Shown here: positions 1 through 5,762 of the stretch, piece by piece | How positions within the stretch are numbered: position 1 is the stretch's first letter | How the letters are laid out: the number at the start of each line of letters is the position of its first letter | NCBI GenBank assembly: GCA_016180165.1 | Contig: JACPBU010000008.1 | Location: 1-9,373 of the forward strand | Origin: Candidatus Woesearchaeota archaeon | GTDB taxonomy: Archaea > Nanobdellota > Nanobdellia > Woesearchaeales > JACPBV01 | Length of the DNA stretch: 9,373 bases | Reading direction: 5' to 3' | Notes under the pieces: model-generated | Seen by the model: only the letters and a program-made list of their open reading frames with translations | The model's database searches: none | Told to the model about the DNA's origin: nothing | Made by a program: the position numbers and the translations under genes

Positions 1-19
1 ATAATTCACTTAGGAGTAA

Positions 20-260
20 CAAGAAACAGTAAGCGCAATAGGGGTCATGGGCATGGGTGAAATCGTCGATATTGTTGATGAAATAACGAAAAATGTTGCC
101 CAAGACGAAAATTATACCCTTTGTACTTACAGAGAAGGAAGCTATGGAAGATAAGCAGAAAAGCTACCAAGTAGGGGGAGATTTATACATCAAGAAGCCC
201 TTCTCCTGTGAATCACTTTTAGGGATTGTCAAAATGGTTTTAATCGCAGTAAATAAATAG
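20..260 (+). pseudogene. Response-regulator receiver domain remnant, frameshifted
   Basis: Two overlapping + frames together resemble the C-terminal half of a CheY-like receiver domain. The first frame (open from 20, ATG at 47) gives VMGMGEIVDIVDEITKN, which fits the stretch after the phosphoacceptor Asp (MPxMxGxxxxxxI). The second (ATG at 93, TAG at 258-260) gives PKTKIIPFVLTEKEA, then GGDLYIKKPFSCESLL; this matches the receiver pattern IPVIxLTA...GADDYIxKPFxxxxLL, including the conserved Lys-Pro. The shift between frames falls at an A5 run (89-93), so one inserted or lost base would explain it. The phosphoacceptor region would lie off the left end. No output domain follows the receiver. It could be a true pseudogene or a sequencing error. 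Such regulators are common in bacteria and rare in small-genome archaea, which fits the idea that this end of the window is foreign. Confidence 0.55.
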
Positions 261-274
261 CCCGCATTTTACTT

Positions 275-300
275 GCCTTTTTAAGGCTTCCTTTTATCTT
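275..300 (+). terminator. Short hairpin followed by T-rich tract
   Basis: GCCTT-TTT-AAGGC (275-287) forms a 5-bp stem with a 3-base loop and is followed by TTCCTTTTATCTTTTT. It sits 14 bases after the stop of the receiver remnant. This is terminator-like, but the stem is short and the T tract interrupted, so it is a weak call. Confidence 0.35.
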
Positions 301-315
301 TTTAAAAAGTTAATT

Positions 316-1278
316 ATGAAACTTGGGATAAAAGGAATTTTTTTATTTCTTATTGGTACCATTATAGCTCTTTCCCAAGAGTTGCCCCAACCCACCGGTT
401 ATGTCAACGACTTTGCCCGAATTTTAAGTCCGGCCACCATAGGAATTTTAGATGAGCGGATAGAGGCGTTGCGGGAGAAAAATTCTGTGGAAATCGCGGT
501 GGTTACTATTCAGTCCACCGGCGAGCTTCCCATTGAAGATTACGCCAATTTGTTATTTCAGAAATGGGGAATCGGTCAAAGAGGAGCGGATAACGGAGTT
601 TTAATTTTAGTAGCCGTCAAAGACCGGAAAGTGCGCATTGAACCGGGCTACGGCTTAGAACCTATCTTGCCGGATGGCTTGTGCGGGGAGATTGTCAGAA
701 ACCGGATTCTGCCTGAATTCAGAAAAGGGGATTTTGAAGAGGAAGTTAAGTCAATTGAGAAGATAATGAATGATGCCATGGTGCGCTCTCACCACTACCA
801 ATTTGTCCCCATCGGGCTGAAGGAATTCCTGTTCTTCGCTGAAGAGCTCAAGGAATTTTTTGACCCGGAGCTGATATGGTTTATCGAGTATCGTGGAAAG
901 CCAAATGGGGTTTGTGTTGTTTACCCTGATGTCAACGTAGCCCTCCAGAAGTTCCATGGGAAGATAGGAATAAGAGAATGGGCAGAATGGCTCTTTCTCA
1001 AGAGGAAAATAAAGAAAGCAAGGCTGGAGTTCATTGCCCTTGAGCCAATCCTCCAGCATAAGGGATTAGGGTTTGCCCTTGTCTCCACAGCCATAAGCAA
1101 GCTCATCGAAAAAGGGTATACTCATCTTGAATATTCATGGGTCATTGAGACCAATAAGAAGTCTAACCATCTCGCAAAGATATTTGGTGGAAAATTGTAT
1201 AAGCGATACAGGATTTTTGAAAAGAGGCTTAAAAAAAGGCAGTTTAGCGGCCTAAACAACTTTGGATTGAAGCGTTAA
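316..1278 (+). CDS. Chimeric ORF: secreted TPM domain fused to C-terminal half of a GNAT acyltransferase
   Basis: Residues 1-22 form a signal peptide. Residues about 25-145 are a TPM (YgcG/TLP18.3) domain: GYVNDFARILSP, then GADNGVLILVAV, RKVRIEPGYGLE and ILPEFRKGDF. TPM domains are extracytoplasmic and linked to photosystem repair or envelope functions. From about residue 145 the protein becomes a YghO-like GNAT acyltransferase C-terminal half (FVPIGLKEF, DPELIWFIEY, acetyl-CoA motif QHKGLGFAL at 247-255, then an EYSWVIETN-like strand). The normal N-terminal half of such GNATs, and the usual transmembrane tail of TPM proteins, are both absent. Codon use switches at the same point: 12 of 17 leucines are TTA/TTG before it and 3 of 19 after it, where CTC/CTG dominate. 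A secreted TPM domain on a cytosolic acyltransferase makes little sense, so I read this as a join of two gene fragments. The stop lies 3 bases from the convergent psd stop. No Shine-Dalgarno sequence precedes 316. Confidence 0.75.
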   Translation: MKLGIKGIFLFLIGTIIALSQELPQPTGYVNDFARILSPATIGILDERIEALREKNSVEIAVVTIQSTGELPIEDYANLLFQKWGIGQRGADNGVLILVAVKDRKVRIEPGYGLEPILPDGLCGEIVRNRILPEFRKGDFEEEVKSIEKIMNDAMVRSHHYQFVPIGLKEFLFFAEELKEFFDPELIWFIEYRGKPNGVCVVYPDVNVALQKFHGKIGIREWAEWLFLKRKIKKARLEFIALEPILQHKGLGFALVSTAISKLIEKGYTHLEYSWVIETNKKSNHLAKIFGGKLYKRYRIFEKRLKKRQFSGLNNFGLKR

Positions 1279-1281
1279 GGG

Positions 1282-1986
1282 TCATTTCCTATCCCGAGCC
1301 AAAAGATTGGCAATTGGCGTCTCCCCTGCATGGACATACTGCCCTTCCTTTACAAGGAGCTTGAGATTCTTTTTTCCAAACTTTTTTGGGAGAATCAAAT
1401 CAACCTGAGAGCCCATCTTAATAATCCCAATCCTTTCGCCCCTCTTCACTTCACTTCCTGGTTTTTTCCAGCAAACGACCCTGTTTACAATAGAATCAGC
1501 AATCTGTATCACATAGACTGGGAGCTTTCCCCGGATAAAGATGGTATTTCTCTCATTTTCCCTCTCCCATAGCTCTTTTCCAGGGGATGAGTGGAGGCCA
1601 AAAACAGCCCTCAAGAGGAAAGATGCCATTGACAGGTTCGAATGCCTGAAGTGCTTAGCCCAGATGACCTTTCCCCTTATTGGAGACCGATTGACATGCA
1701 CACTGAGGGGATTCATAAATATACCAATAATATATCCATCAGGGATGGTATCCTTGACGTGGGTTATCTCCCTGAGCTTAATGGACTTCCCTTTCTTCAC
1801 GGAATCCGGGATTTTTCCCTGAGAAAATGGACGAATATAGACAATGTTTCCATCTGCCGGGCTGAGAAGAGAGTCTCTTTTAGGGATCTTCCTTGGGGGA
1901 TCACGGTAGAACAAAAAAACTTTCCAGTACCAATAAATACCCGCCCCTAAAAGGAGCGCAAGCAGCAGATTGGTTGGAAATGCCAT
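1282..1986 (-). CDS. psd: Phosphatidylserine decarboxylase proenzyme, short archaeal-type (archaetidylserine decarboxylase)
   Basis: This enzyme decarboxylates a serine phospholipid head group to ethanolamine at the cytoplasmic membrane; in an archaeon the substrate would be archaetidylserine. The 234-residue protein has an N-terminal membrane segment (about 5-25), then FYRDPPR (26-32), SPADG with Asp45, NPLSVHVNRSP with His97, an ENERN patch (143-147), and KMGSQVDLILP (190-200). Gly192-Ser193 fits the self-cleavage site where Ser becomes the pyruvoyl cofactor, corresponding to the LGST or FGS motif of the family. Asp45, His97 and Ser193 would form the processing triad. Length matches the short Psd class. 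Nothing recognisable as the partner serine synthase is in the window. A weak CATAAATT element about 45-53 bases upstream could be a promoter; alternatively it is read through from the acyl-adenylating enzyme gene 176 bases upstream. No Shine-Dalgarno sequence is seen. Confidence 0.92.
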   Translation of the reverse strand: MAFPTNLLLALLLGAGIYWYWKVFLFYRDPPRKIPKRDSLLSPADGNIVYIRPFSQGKIPDSVKKGKSIKLREITHVKDTIPDGYIIGIFMNPLSVHVNRSPIRGKVIWAKHFRHSNLSMASFLLRAVFGLHSSPGKELWERENERNTIFIRGKLPVYVIQIADSIVNRVVCWKKPGSEVKRGERIGIIKMGSQVDLILPKKFGKKNLKLLVKEGQYVHAGETPIANLLARDRK

Positions 1987-2030
1987 TTTTTCAATTTTTT
2001 GTTTCTTGTTGTTTCCCGAAGCTTCTGAGG

Positions 2031-2038
2031 AAATTTAT
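2031..2038 (-). promoter_or_regulatory. Possible weak TATA element for psd
   Basis: Read on the - strand this gives ATAAATTT, preceded by CC, about 45 bases upstream of the psd start and directly beside the end of the 19-bp tandem repeat. It is only a partial match to the archaeal TATA consensus. Confidence 0.25.
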
Positions 2039-2143
2039 GGTTAGATTGGTCGGGGATGGTTAGATTGGTCGGGGATGGTTAGATTGGTCGGGGATGGTTA
2101 GATTGGTCGGGGATGGTTAGATTGGTCGGGGATGGTTAGATTG
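2037..2143. repeat. 19-bp tandem repeat, 5 full copies plus a 12-base partial
   Basis: The unit is ATGGTTAGATTGGTCGGGG. Full copies start at 2037, 2056, 2075, 2094 and 2113, and are identical; a partial copy (ATGGTTAGATTG) starts at 2132. The array fills most of the 176-base gap between the acyl-adenylating enzyme stop (2163) and the psd start (1986). Each unit carries GG, GG and GGGG runs on the + strand, so the array could fold into G-quadruplexes; the - strand transcript would be C-rich. There are no spacers, so it is not CRISPR. Perfect identity of copies suggests recent expansion and a variable copy number. Confidence 0.97.
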
Positions 2144-2162
2144 TCCTCTACTCTTCCTGAGT

Positions 2163-3698
2163 TCAGTGATACTTAAATTTTATCGCCTTATAAGGGTATG
2201 CATTAAAGAGGTAAAGCTTAACTGAAACAAAACCGTTTTTGTAATGCTTCGCTATATAGTGCCTTTTGGGCTTCAGATCAAGGACTTTCACAAGCATAGT
2301 TTCTGAGAGATATCCTGCAATGCGATTTTGCAAAGATGCAGACGGCTTTATTTTTCCTTTCAACTGGAGCTCAACATTGAGCATAGGGTCATGCCTTGCA
2401 TTGTATTTCACACCAATGTGAAAATTGCCGGTTATTGCTTTCTCAATCTTATCATCCTCAAGGAGAATTTCCTGAATCTTTGTGGGAAAGATGTTTGAGC
2501 CGAAAAAACTGACTGCACCGTCAGAACGGCCTTCGACAAAGAGGAAGGGAAAAGGCGTCGGAATGTCCAGGTCGAGATAGAAATCTTTTAGGATCTGCTG
2601 CATCTCACGGTATGGGATAATGCCTCCTTTGTCTTTAAGGTTGTATTTAATCAATGGCAAGACACCGCAATCGAGATTAGTGAAGACGAGCTCCTGATCT
2701 TTGTTTGCATAGATAAAGTGCTTGGTGGGATCAAACTGGAACAGCATGGGCGCCATGTCTCTTTTTCCAAAGAGCCGCTCGGCAATCACCGGATGCTTCA
2801 TTGACAATCTTTTGATCTGGACGCTTTCAAACGTCTCATAAGGGCCTATGATGCCAATGTCAGAAGAACCGAACCCTGAATAGACATTGCCTTTTTTGTT
2901 CTGGATATCAATCTCTTTTCCAATCAGGCTGTAGATCCTGTCCCTCAGGCCTTCCGGCATACCCTCGCCGCCAAGGATAAAGTTGATGTCTATCTTTGAG
3001 AAATCAATGCCCTCGGCTTTGCCCCGCTCAAGGATATTTTTTACAAATGGGGGATAAGCAGAAATAATTATCTTTTGAAAATCGCCTTTAAATGTTTTGA
3101 TAATGCTCAGGATGTCGTCATCATTTGCGCCAGGGTTGATTATCGTGCAGCCATGGTCTGAAATCCTTGAAAGCTCAACACCGGTTGCCCATGAGCCGAG
3201 CGCAAACCCGTTGATGAACAAGGTCTTTTTTCCCCTGATGTTGAACAAGAGTTCCAATCCAATCGCCATCCTCATCCGGTCATGCTCTTCCTCCGCCCTT
3301 GATTTCGCCCATAAGGTCGGCTTTCCCGTGTATCCTGAGCTTTGGAAGATGATGTTTGGCTTTAAAACAGAGGGATGGGTAAGGATGTCGTGAAACCTTT
3401 CTGCTGCCTTAACATAGCTCTCTTTGGTCTTTTCTGGAACAAGGCTGATAAAATCCTCATATGTCTTTACATCAGCCGGGTCTACTTTTTTTCCCAGGAG
3501 GAATTTTTTATATTGGGAAACATGGGCTGCAGCATGGTGGAAAACCTTTAGCGCTTTTTTCTTTCCGACAACCTCCATCGATTCGGGAGACACCTTAGAC
3601 ATAGCCATCAATGCTTTTTTTGGGTCTTTCTTAACTTCGTTAAGATAGGTGTCAATCATGTCGATGGGAAGCATCTGGAGAAGTTTTTCCTGCAGCAT
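2163..3698 (-). CDS. PaaK/LuxE-like acyl-adenylating enzyme (ANL superfamily)
   Basis: This 511-residue protein has the layout of phenylacetate-CoA ligase and acyl-protein synthetase (LuxE) relatives, which activate a carboxylate as acyl-AMP and pass it to a thiol. Visible motifs are the phosphate loop SSGYTGKPT (120-128), the start of the core domain ILGGEGMPEGLRDR (241-254), the adenine-side motif YSGFGSSDIG (273-282), YNLKDKG (352-358) with the ATP-ribose-binding Asp356, and the hinge region EGRSDGAV (389-396). A small C-terminal domain follows. The substrate cannot be read from the sequence; I do not claim phenylacetate. The tail lacks an obvious catalytic Lys motif, ending in KHYKNGFVSVKLYLFN-like sequence. 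No acyl carrier protein, thioesterase or reductase lies beside it, and its gaps on both sides exceed 170 bases, so it is probably transcribed alone or with psd. The ATG at 3698 is preferred because a TATA box places the transcript start only a few bases upstream. Confidence 0.85.
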   Translation of the reverse strand: MLQEKLLQMLPIDMIDTYLNEVKKDPKKALMAMSKVSPESMEVVGKKKALKVFHHAAAHVSQYKKFLLGKKVDPADVKTYEDFISLVPEKTKESYVKAAERFHDILTHPSVLKPNIIFQSSGYTGKPTLWAKSRAEEEHDRMRMAIGLELLFNIRGKKTLFINGFALGSWATGVELSRISDHGCTIINPGANDDDILSIIKTFKGDFQKIIISAYPPFVKNILERGKAEGIDFSKIDINFILGGEGMPEGLRDRIYSLIGKEIDIQNKKGNVYSGFGSSDIGIIGPYETFESVQIKRLSMKHPVIAERLFGKRDMAPMLFQFDPTKHFIYANKDQELVFTNLDCGVLPLIKYNLKDKGGIIPYREMQQILKDFYLDLDIPTPFPFLFVEGRSDGAVSFFGSNIFPTKIQEILLEDDKIEKAITGNFHIGVKYNARHDPMLNVELQLKGKIKPSASLQNRIAGYLSETMLVKVLDLKPKRHYIAKHYKNGFVSVKLYLFNAYPYKAIKFKYH

Positions 3699-3727
3699 TG
3701 AGGCTCAAGGTAAATTTTGAGGAACAG

Positions 3728-3735
3728 AATATAAA
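3728..3735 (-). promoter_or_regulatory. TATA box for the acyl-adenylating enzyme gene
   Basis: The - strand reads TTTATATT, preceded by a T-rich run, 30-37 bases upstream of the ATG at 3698. Archaeal transcription starts about 25 bases after the TATA centre, near 3703-3708, giving a leader of only 5-10 bases. This fits the lack of a Shine-Dalgarno sequence. Confidence 0.55.
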
Positions 3736-4037
3736 AAACTATCTTTTCTATGTGGCCATTCAGTCGTTTGAAACTCACCGACGATGCACAAATGGGGGGT
3801 ATTTTTCTTTCTCGACTGACATTTTCAGAATGCTGAATGATTATTTTTCTATCCAAGCACCCCTCCCTGTGCAAACAGATATCTCTTAGGCTTATTCAGG
3901 GAGATTTCCAACATCAGAAAATACGCCTTGTAAATTCGGCCCCCACTACTTCAATATTTCAATATTTCAATATTTCACCGTTGGAAAGACAGCCGGAGTT
4001 CTTTTCCTGCCTTATTCCTATTGAATTCCCCCTTCCC
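3736..4037. other. Intergenic stretch with no supported gene
   Basis: This gap separates the 3' end of the barrel-like gene (stop at 4038) from the promoter of the acyl-adenylating enzyme gene. Short open frames on both strands show no start signal or family resemblance. It holds a small dyad TTCAG-AATG-CTGAA (3824-3837) and the 8-bp tandem repeat at 3951-3977. I saw no tRNA fold and no strong terminator; the longest T run on the - strand in this gap is only a few bases. Confidence 0.6.
3951..3977. repeat. 8-bp tandem repeat, three copies
   Basis: TCAATATT is repeated at 3951, 3959 and 3967, followed by a partial TCA. It lies 61 bases past the stop codon of the barrel-like gene, in its presumed 3' untranslated region. 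It is one of three unrelated tandem repeats that occupy successive intergenic gaps here. Confidence 0.9.
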
Positions 4038-5483
4038 CTAGTCCTTGTTGAAGATTGCCTTTACTCCTTTTCCAACAAGAATGGGAATCCCTAACACTGG
4101 GAAAAGATAGGCATGATTTCCGTTATACGTGATGTTAAAGTTTACGCCGAATCCATCAAGTGTTGAATCTGCATCTCTCCTGAATTTTCCAGTGGCTGAA
4201 TCTGTGCCTTCCATCCCTATGCTGTGCCTCAACCAGGTGTGCTTCAACTGCAGGGCAGGCGTTACAACGCCATCGGCGAAAATTCCCTTAGGGCCGAGAG
4301 GGATAGCATATGCAAACCCTCCCCCGACAACGACGCCCCAATCCCAGTTACTGCCAGAAGCATCAACTTTTCGGTCAATGCCAAAAACATCTGATTTAAC
4401 TCCAACATCAAGCTCAGAATTAAGATAGCCGAGAAGAGGGCCCCCTTCAATGTTCACAACAAGCCCCTTGCTCCCGATTGGAACTTCGTATCTCGGGAAA
4501 AAGCTGAACTGGTGGACGGTGTACTTGTTTTCTATGCCGAGATGGGCGTTAGGGTCAACGATAGGGCCCAACAGGGGGTGGACGGTGGACATAGTAAAAC
4601 TTCCATCCGTCTTAACGGAGCCGACACTTCCTGTATAGCCAGTATCAAACCAAACCTGCCCATTTCCCAAATCGAATAACTTTAGCTGGAATTCCCCGCC
4701 AAAACTCACTTTTAATTTATCGTTCCAGTCTTTAACTTTTGGGAAATTGCTTGCGGTAATGCCAAACAATGCCAATTCAGAGGCAATTTCGTTTGGGATA
4801 TTCCTCAAATCCCTGTTTGCATCATCAAGCCTATTCCAGGTTACAATGGTTCCGAGGTTTACCGCATATCTTTTTGTTCCTTTAGAAGAGCCTTCCCCAC
4901 CGACAAGAGCAATCTGACTTTGGTTTCCTGAATATTGCGACGGAAGGATAAATCTTGGCATCTCCGGCATAAGAATGGAAGAAGCTGCACTCGCACTTTG
5001 CTGAACGGCAGCGGGCTCCCAAGATGGATTATCTGCTTCAGGTGGCTGAGCATCCGCCCAACCTGGAAATTGGGAGCTTACTGCCTCTCCTCCAATAAAT
5101 CGGGAAGATTGAGGAGTCAGGATGAGCTTAAAATTTCCAAGAGCATATTGGTTATCTTTTAAATCTTCTACATTTTCTGCAACAGGGCTGTTACCCCCTG
5201 GCCCAAAGAATATTTTTCTTGCGGCAGAAGCGGCATCATCTGCGCTTACCGGGGCAGGTGAGCCAAGAACACCATAAAGGACTGCGGGACCAAGGGCAAG
5301 CAAAGGAGCGCCTAATGGTGAAGTTTGAGAAACATCATTTGAAGAAACAACGAGGATTGGGCTTCTTCCTTCAACACTCCTTTGCCAAAGATTTGGGTCA
5401 GTCAAGTAGAGCGATTGAGTGTCAGTTAGCATCCCCTCCAATTGGCTGTTGACTGGAACTCTTGAAACCTTCCTTCCTATCAT
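4038..5483 (-). CDS. Unrecognised protein with beta-barrel-like C-terminal half
   Basis: I do not recognise the family of this 481-residue protein. Residues 1-55 are polar. A Leu/Ala/Gly-rich stretch (about 57-81, ending PAPVSA before DDAASAA) looks like an internal signal sequence or membrane segment. Residues 90-200 are Pro/Ser/Ala-rich and probably poorly ordered. Residues about 204-470 alternate hydrophobic and polar residues in Gly-rich strands joined by tight turns (DLGNGQ, PIGSKG, PLGPKG), with aromatic girdles and VVVGGGFAYAIPL; this is the texture of a bacterial outer-membrane barrel. The terminal 20 residues are hydrophobic and then basic, and lack the usual barrel-ending aromatic. 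Archaea of this type have no known outer membrane, so an S-layer, pore or carbohydrate-binding beta-sandwich role is also possible. The start at 5483 follows GGAGG by 10 bases. It appears to be transcribed alone. Confidence 0.8.
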   Translation of the reverse strand: MIGRKVSRVPVNSQLEGMLTDTQSLYLTDPNLWQRSVEGRSPILVVSSNDVSQTSPLGAPLLALGPAVLYGVLGSPAPVSADDAASAARKIFFGPGGNSPVAENVEDLKDNQYALGNFKLILTPQSSRFIGGEAVSSQFPGWADAQPPEADNPSWEPAAVQQSASAASSILMPEMPRFILPSQYSGNQSQIALVGGEGSSKGTKRYAVNLGTIVTWNRLDDANRDLRNIPNEIASELALFGITASNFPKVKDWNDKLKVSFGGEFQLKLFDLGNGQVWFDTGYTGSVGSVKTDGSFTMSTVHPLLGPIVDPNAHLGIENKYTVHQFSFFPRYEVPIGSKGLVVNIEGGPLLGYLNSELDVGVKSDVFGIDRKVDASGSNWDWGVVVGGGFAYAIPLGPKGIFADGVVTPALQLKHTWLRHSIGMEGTDSATGKFRRDADSTLDGFGVNFNITYNGNHAYLFPVLGIPILVGKGVKAIFNKD

Positions 5484-5493
5484 TGTGCACCAT

Positions 5494-5498
5494 CCTCC
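5494..5498 (-). promoter_or_regulatory. Shine-Dalgarno sequence for the barrel-like gene
   Basis: GGAGG on the - strand ends 10 bases before the ATG at 5483 and supports that start over the later Met18. It is the clearest ribosome-binding site seen in the window. It overlaps the start of a six-codon frame (ATG at 5500-5498, MEDGAQ) whose TGA overlaps the gene's ATG as ATGA. Confidence 0.55.
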
Positions 5499-5543
5499 AT
5501 AAACTGCGCCTCTTGACTTTCCAACCTCCCGAAAGGCTGAGGA

Positions 5544-5556
5544 ATGCCGAGGGCAT
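5544..5556. repeat. Short dyad in the leader of the barrel-like gene
   Basis: ATGCC-GAG-GGCAT is a perfect 5-bp inverted repeat with a 3-base loop, at the predicted transcription start (about 5555) of the barrel-like gene. It could be an operator or a leader hairpin. It is short enough to be chance. Confidence 0.4.
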
Positions 5557-5576
5557 CTCTTACATTTGCCCGTTTA

Positions 5577-5584
5577 TATTTAAG
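5577..5584 (-). promoter_or_regulatory. TATA box for the barrel-like gene
   Basis: The - strand reads CTTAAATA followed by TAAA, one mismatch from the archaeal consensus TTTAWATA. It predicts transcription starting near 5555 and a leader of about 70 bases before the ATG at 5483, unlike the very short leaders of its neighbours. Confidence 0.45.
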
Positions 5585-5596
5585 GATTTATTTAAT

Positions 5597-5602
5597 AAAA
5601 AA
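5597..5602 (-). terminator. Oligo-T terminator of the regulator/surface-protein/hydrolase operon
   Basis: Six A residues on the + strand give TTTTTT on the coding strand of the operon that ends at 5763. Archaeal RNA polymerase terminates at such runs. It lies between the G-run repeat and the promoter of the next gene, where a terminator is expected. Confidence 0.4.
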
Positions 5603-5652
5603 TACATATTGCAAACTATGGTTTAGGGTTTATGTTATGGAGAAGGAAGGTT

Positions 5653-5695
5653 GGGGGGGAGAGTTAGGGGGAGAGTTAGGGGGAGAGTTGGGGGG
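5653..5695 (+). repeat. 12-bp tandem repeat forming a four-run G-quadruplex motif
   Basis: Four G runs (7, 5, 5 and 6 bases, at 5653-5659, 5667-5671, 5679-5683 and 5690-5695) are separated by the loops AGAGTTA, AGAGTTA and AGAGTT. With at least five G per run and loops of 6-7 bases this is a strong G-quadruplex candidate on the + strand. It begins 68 bases past the hydrolase stop, so the operon's read-through transcript would be C-rich here. Confidence 0.9.
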
Positions 5696-5762
5696 AAAGA
5701 AGATTGGAAAGAATGGTTGGAAGAAGGATTGCTGCAGTGAGGGAGCATCTTGACCAACAAAG

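Noticed and set aside
751..1059. Open frame on the - strand inside the TPM-GNAT ORF
   Set aside because: The + strand frame matches GNAT motifs through the whole interval, so this is a shadow.
2037..2143. CRISPR array
   Set aside because: The 19-base units are directly adjacent and identical, with no unique spacers and no cas genes in the window.
2037..2143. Telomere-like or replication-origin repeat, suggested by GGTTAG runs
   Set aside because: There is no orc1/cdc6 gene, AT-rich unwinding region or ORB-like inverted pair nearby; a simple tandem array explains it.
3698..4094. Small + strand frames in the gap upstream of the acyl-adenylating enzyme
   Set aside because: They have no start signal, overlap the promoter or the barrel-like gene end, and resemble nothing.
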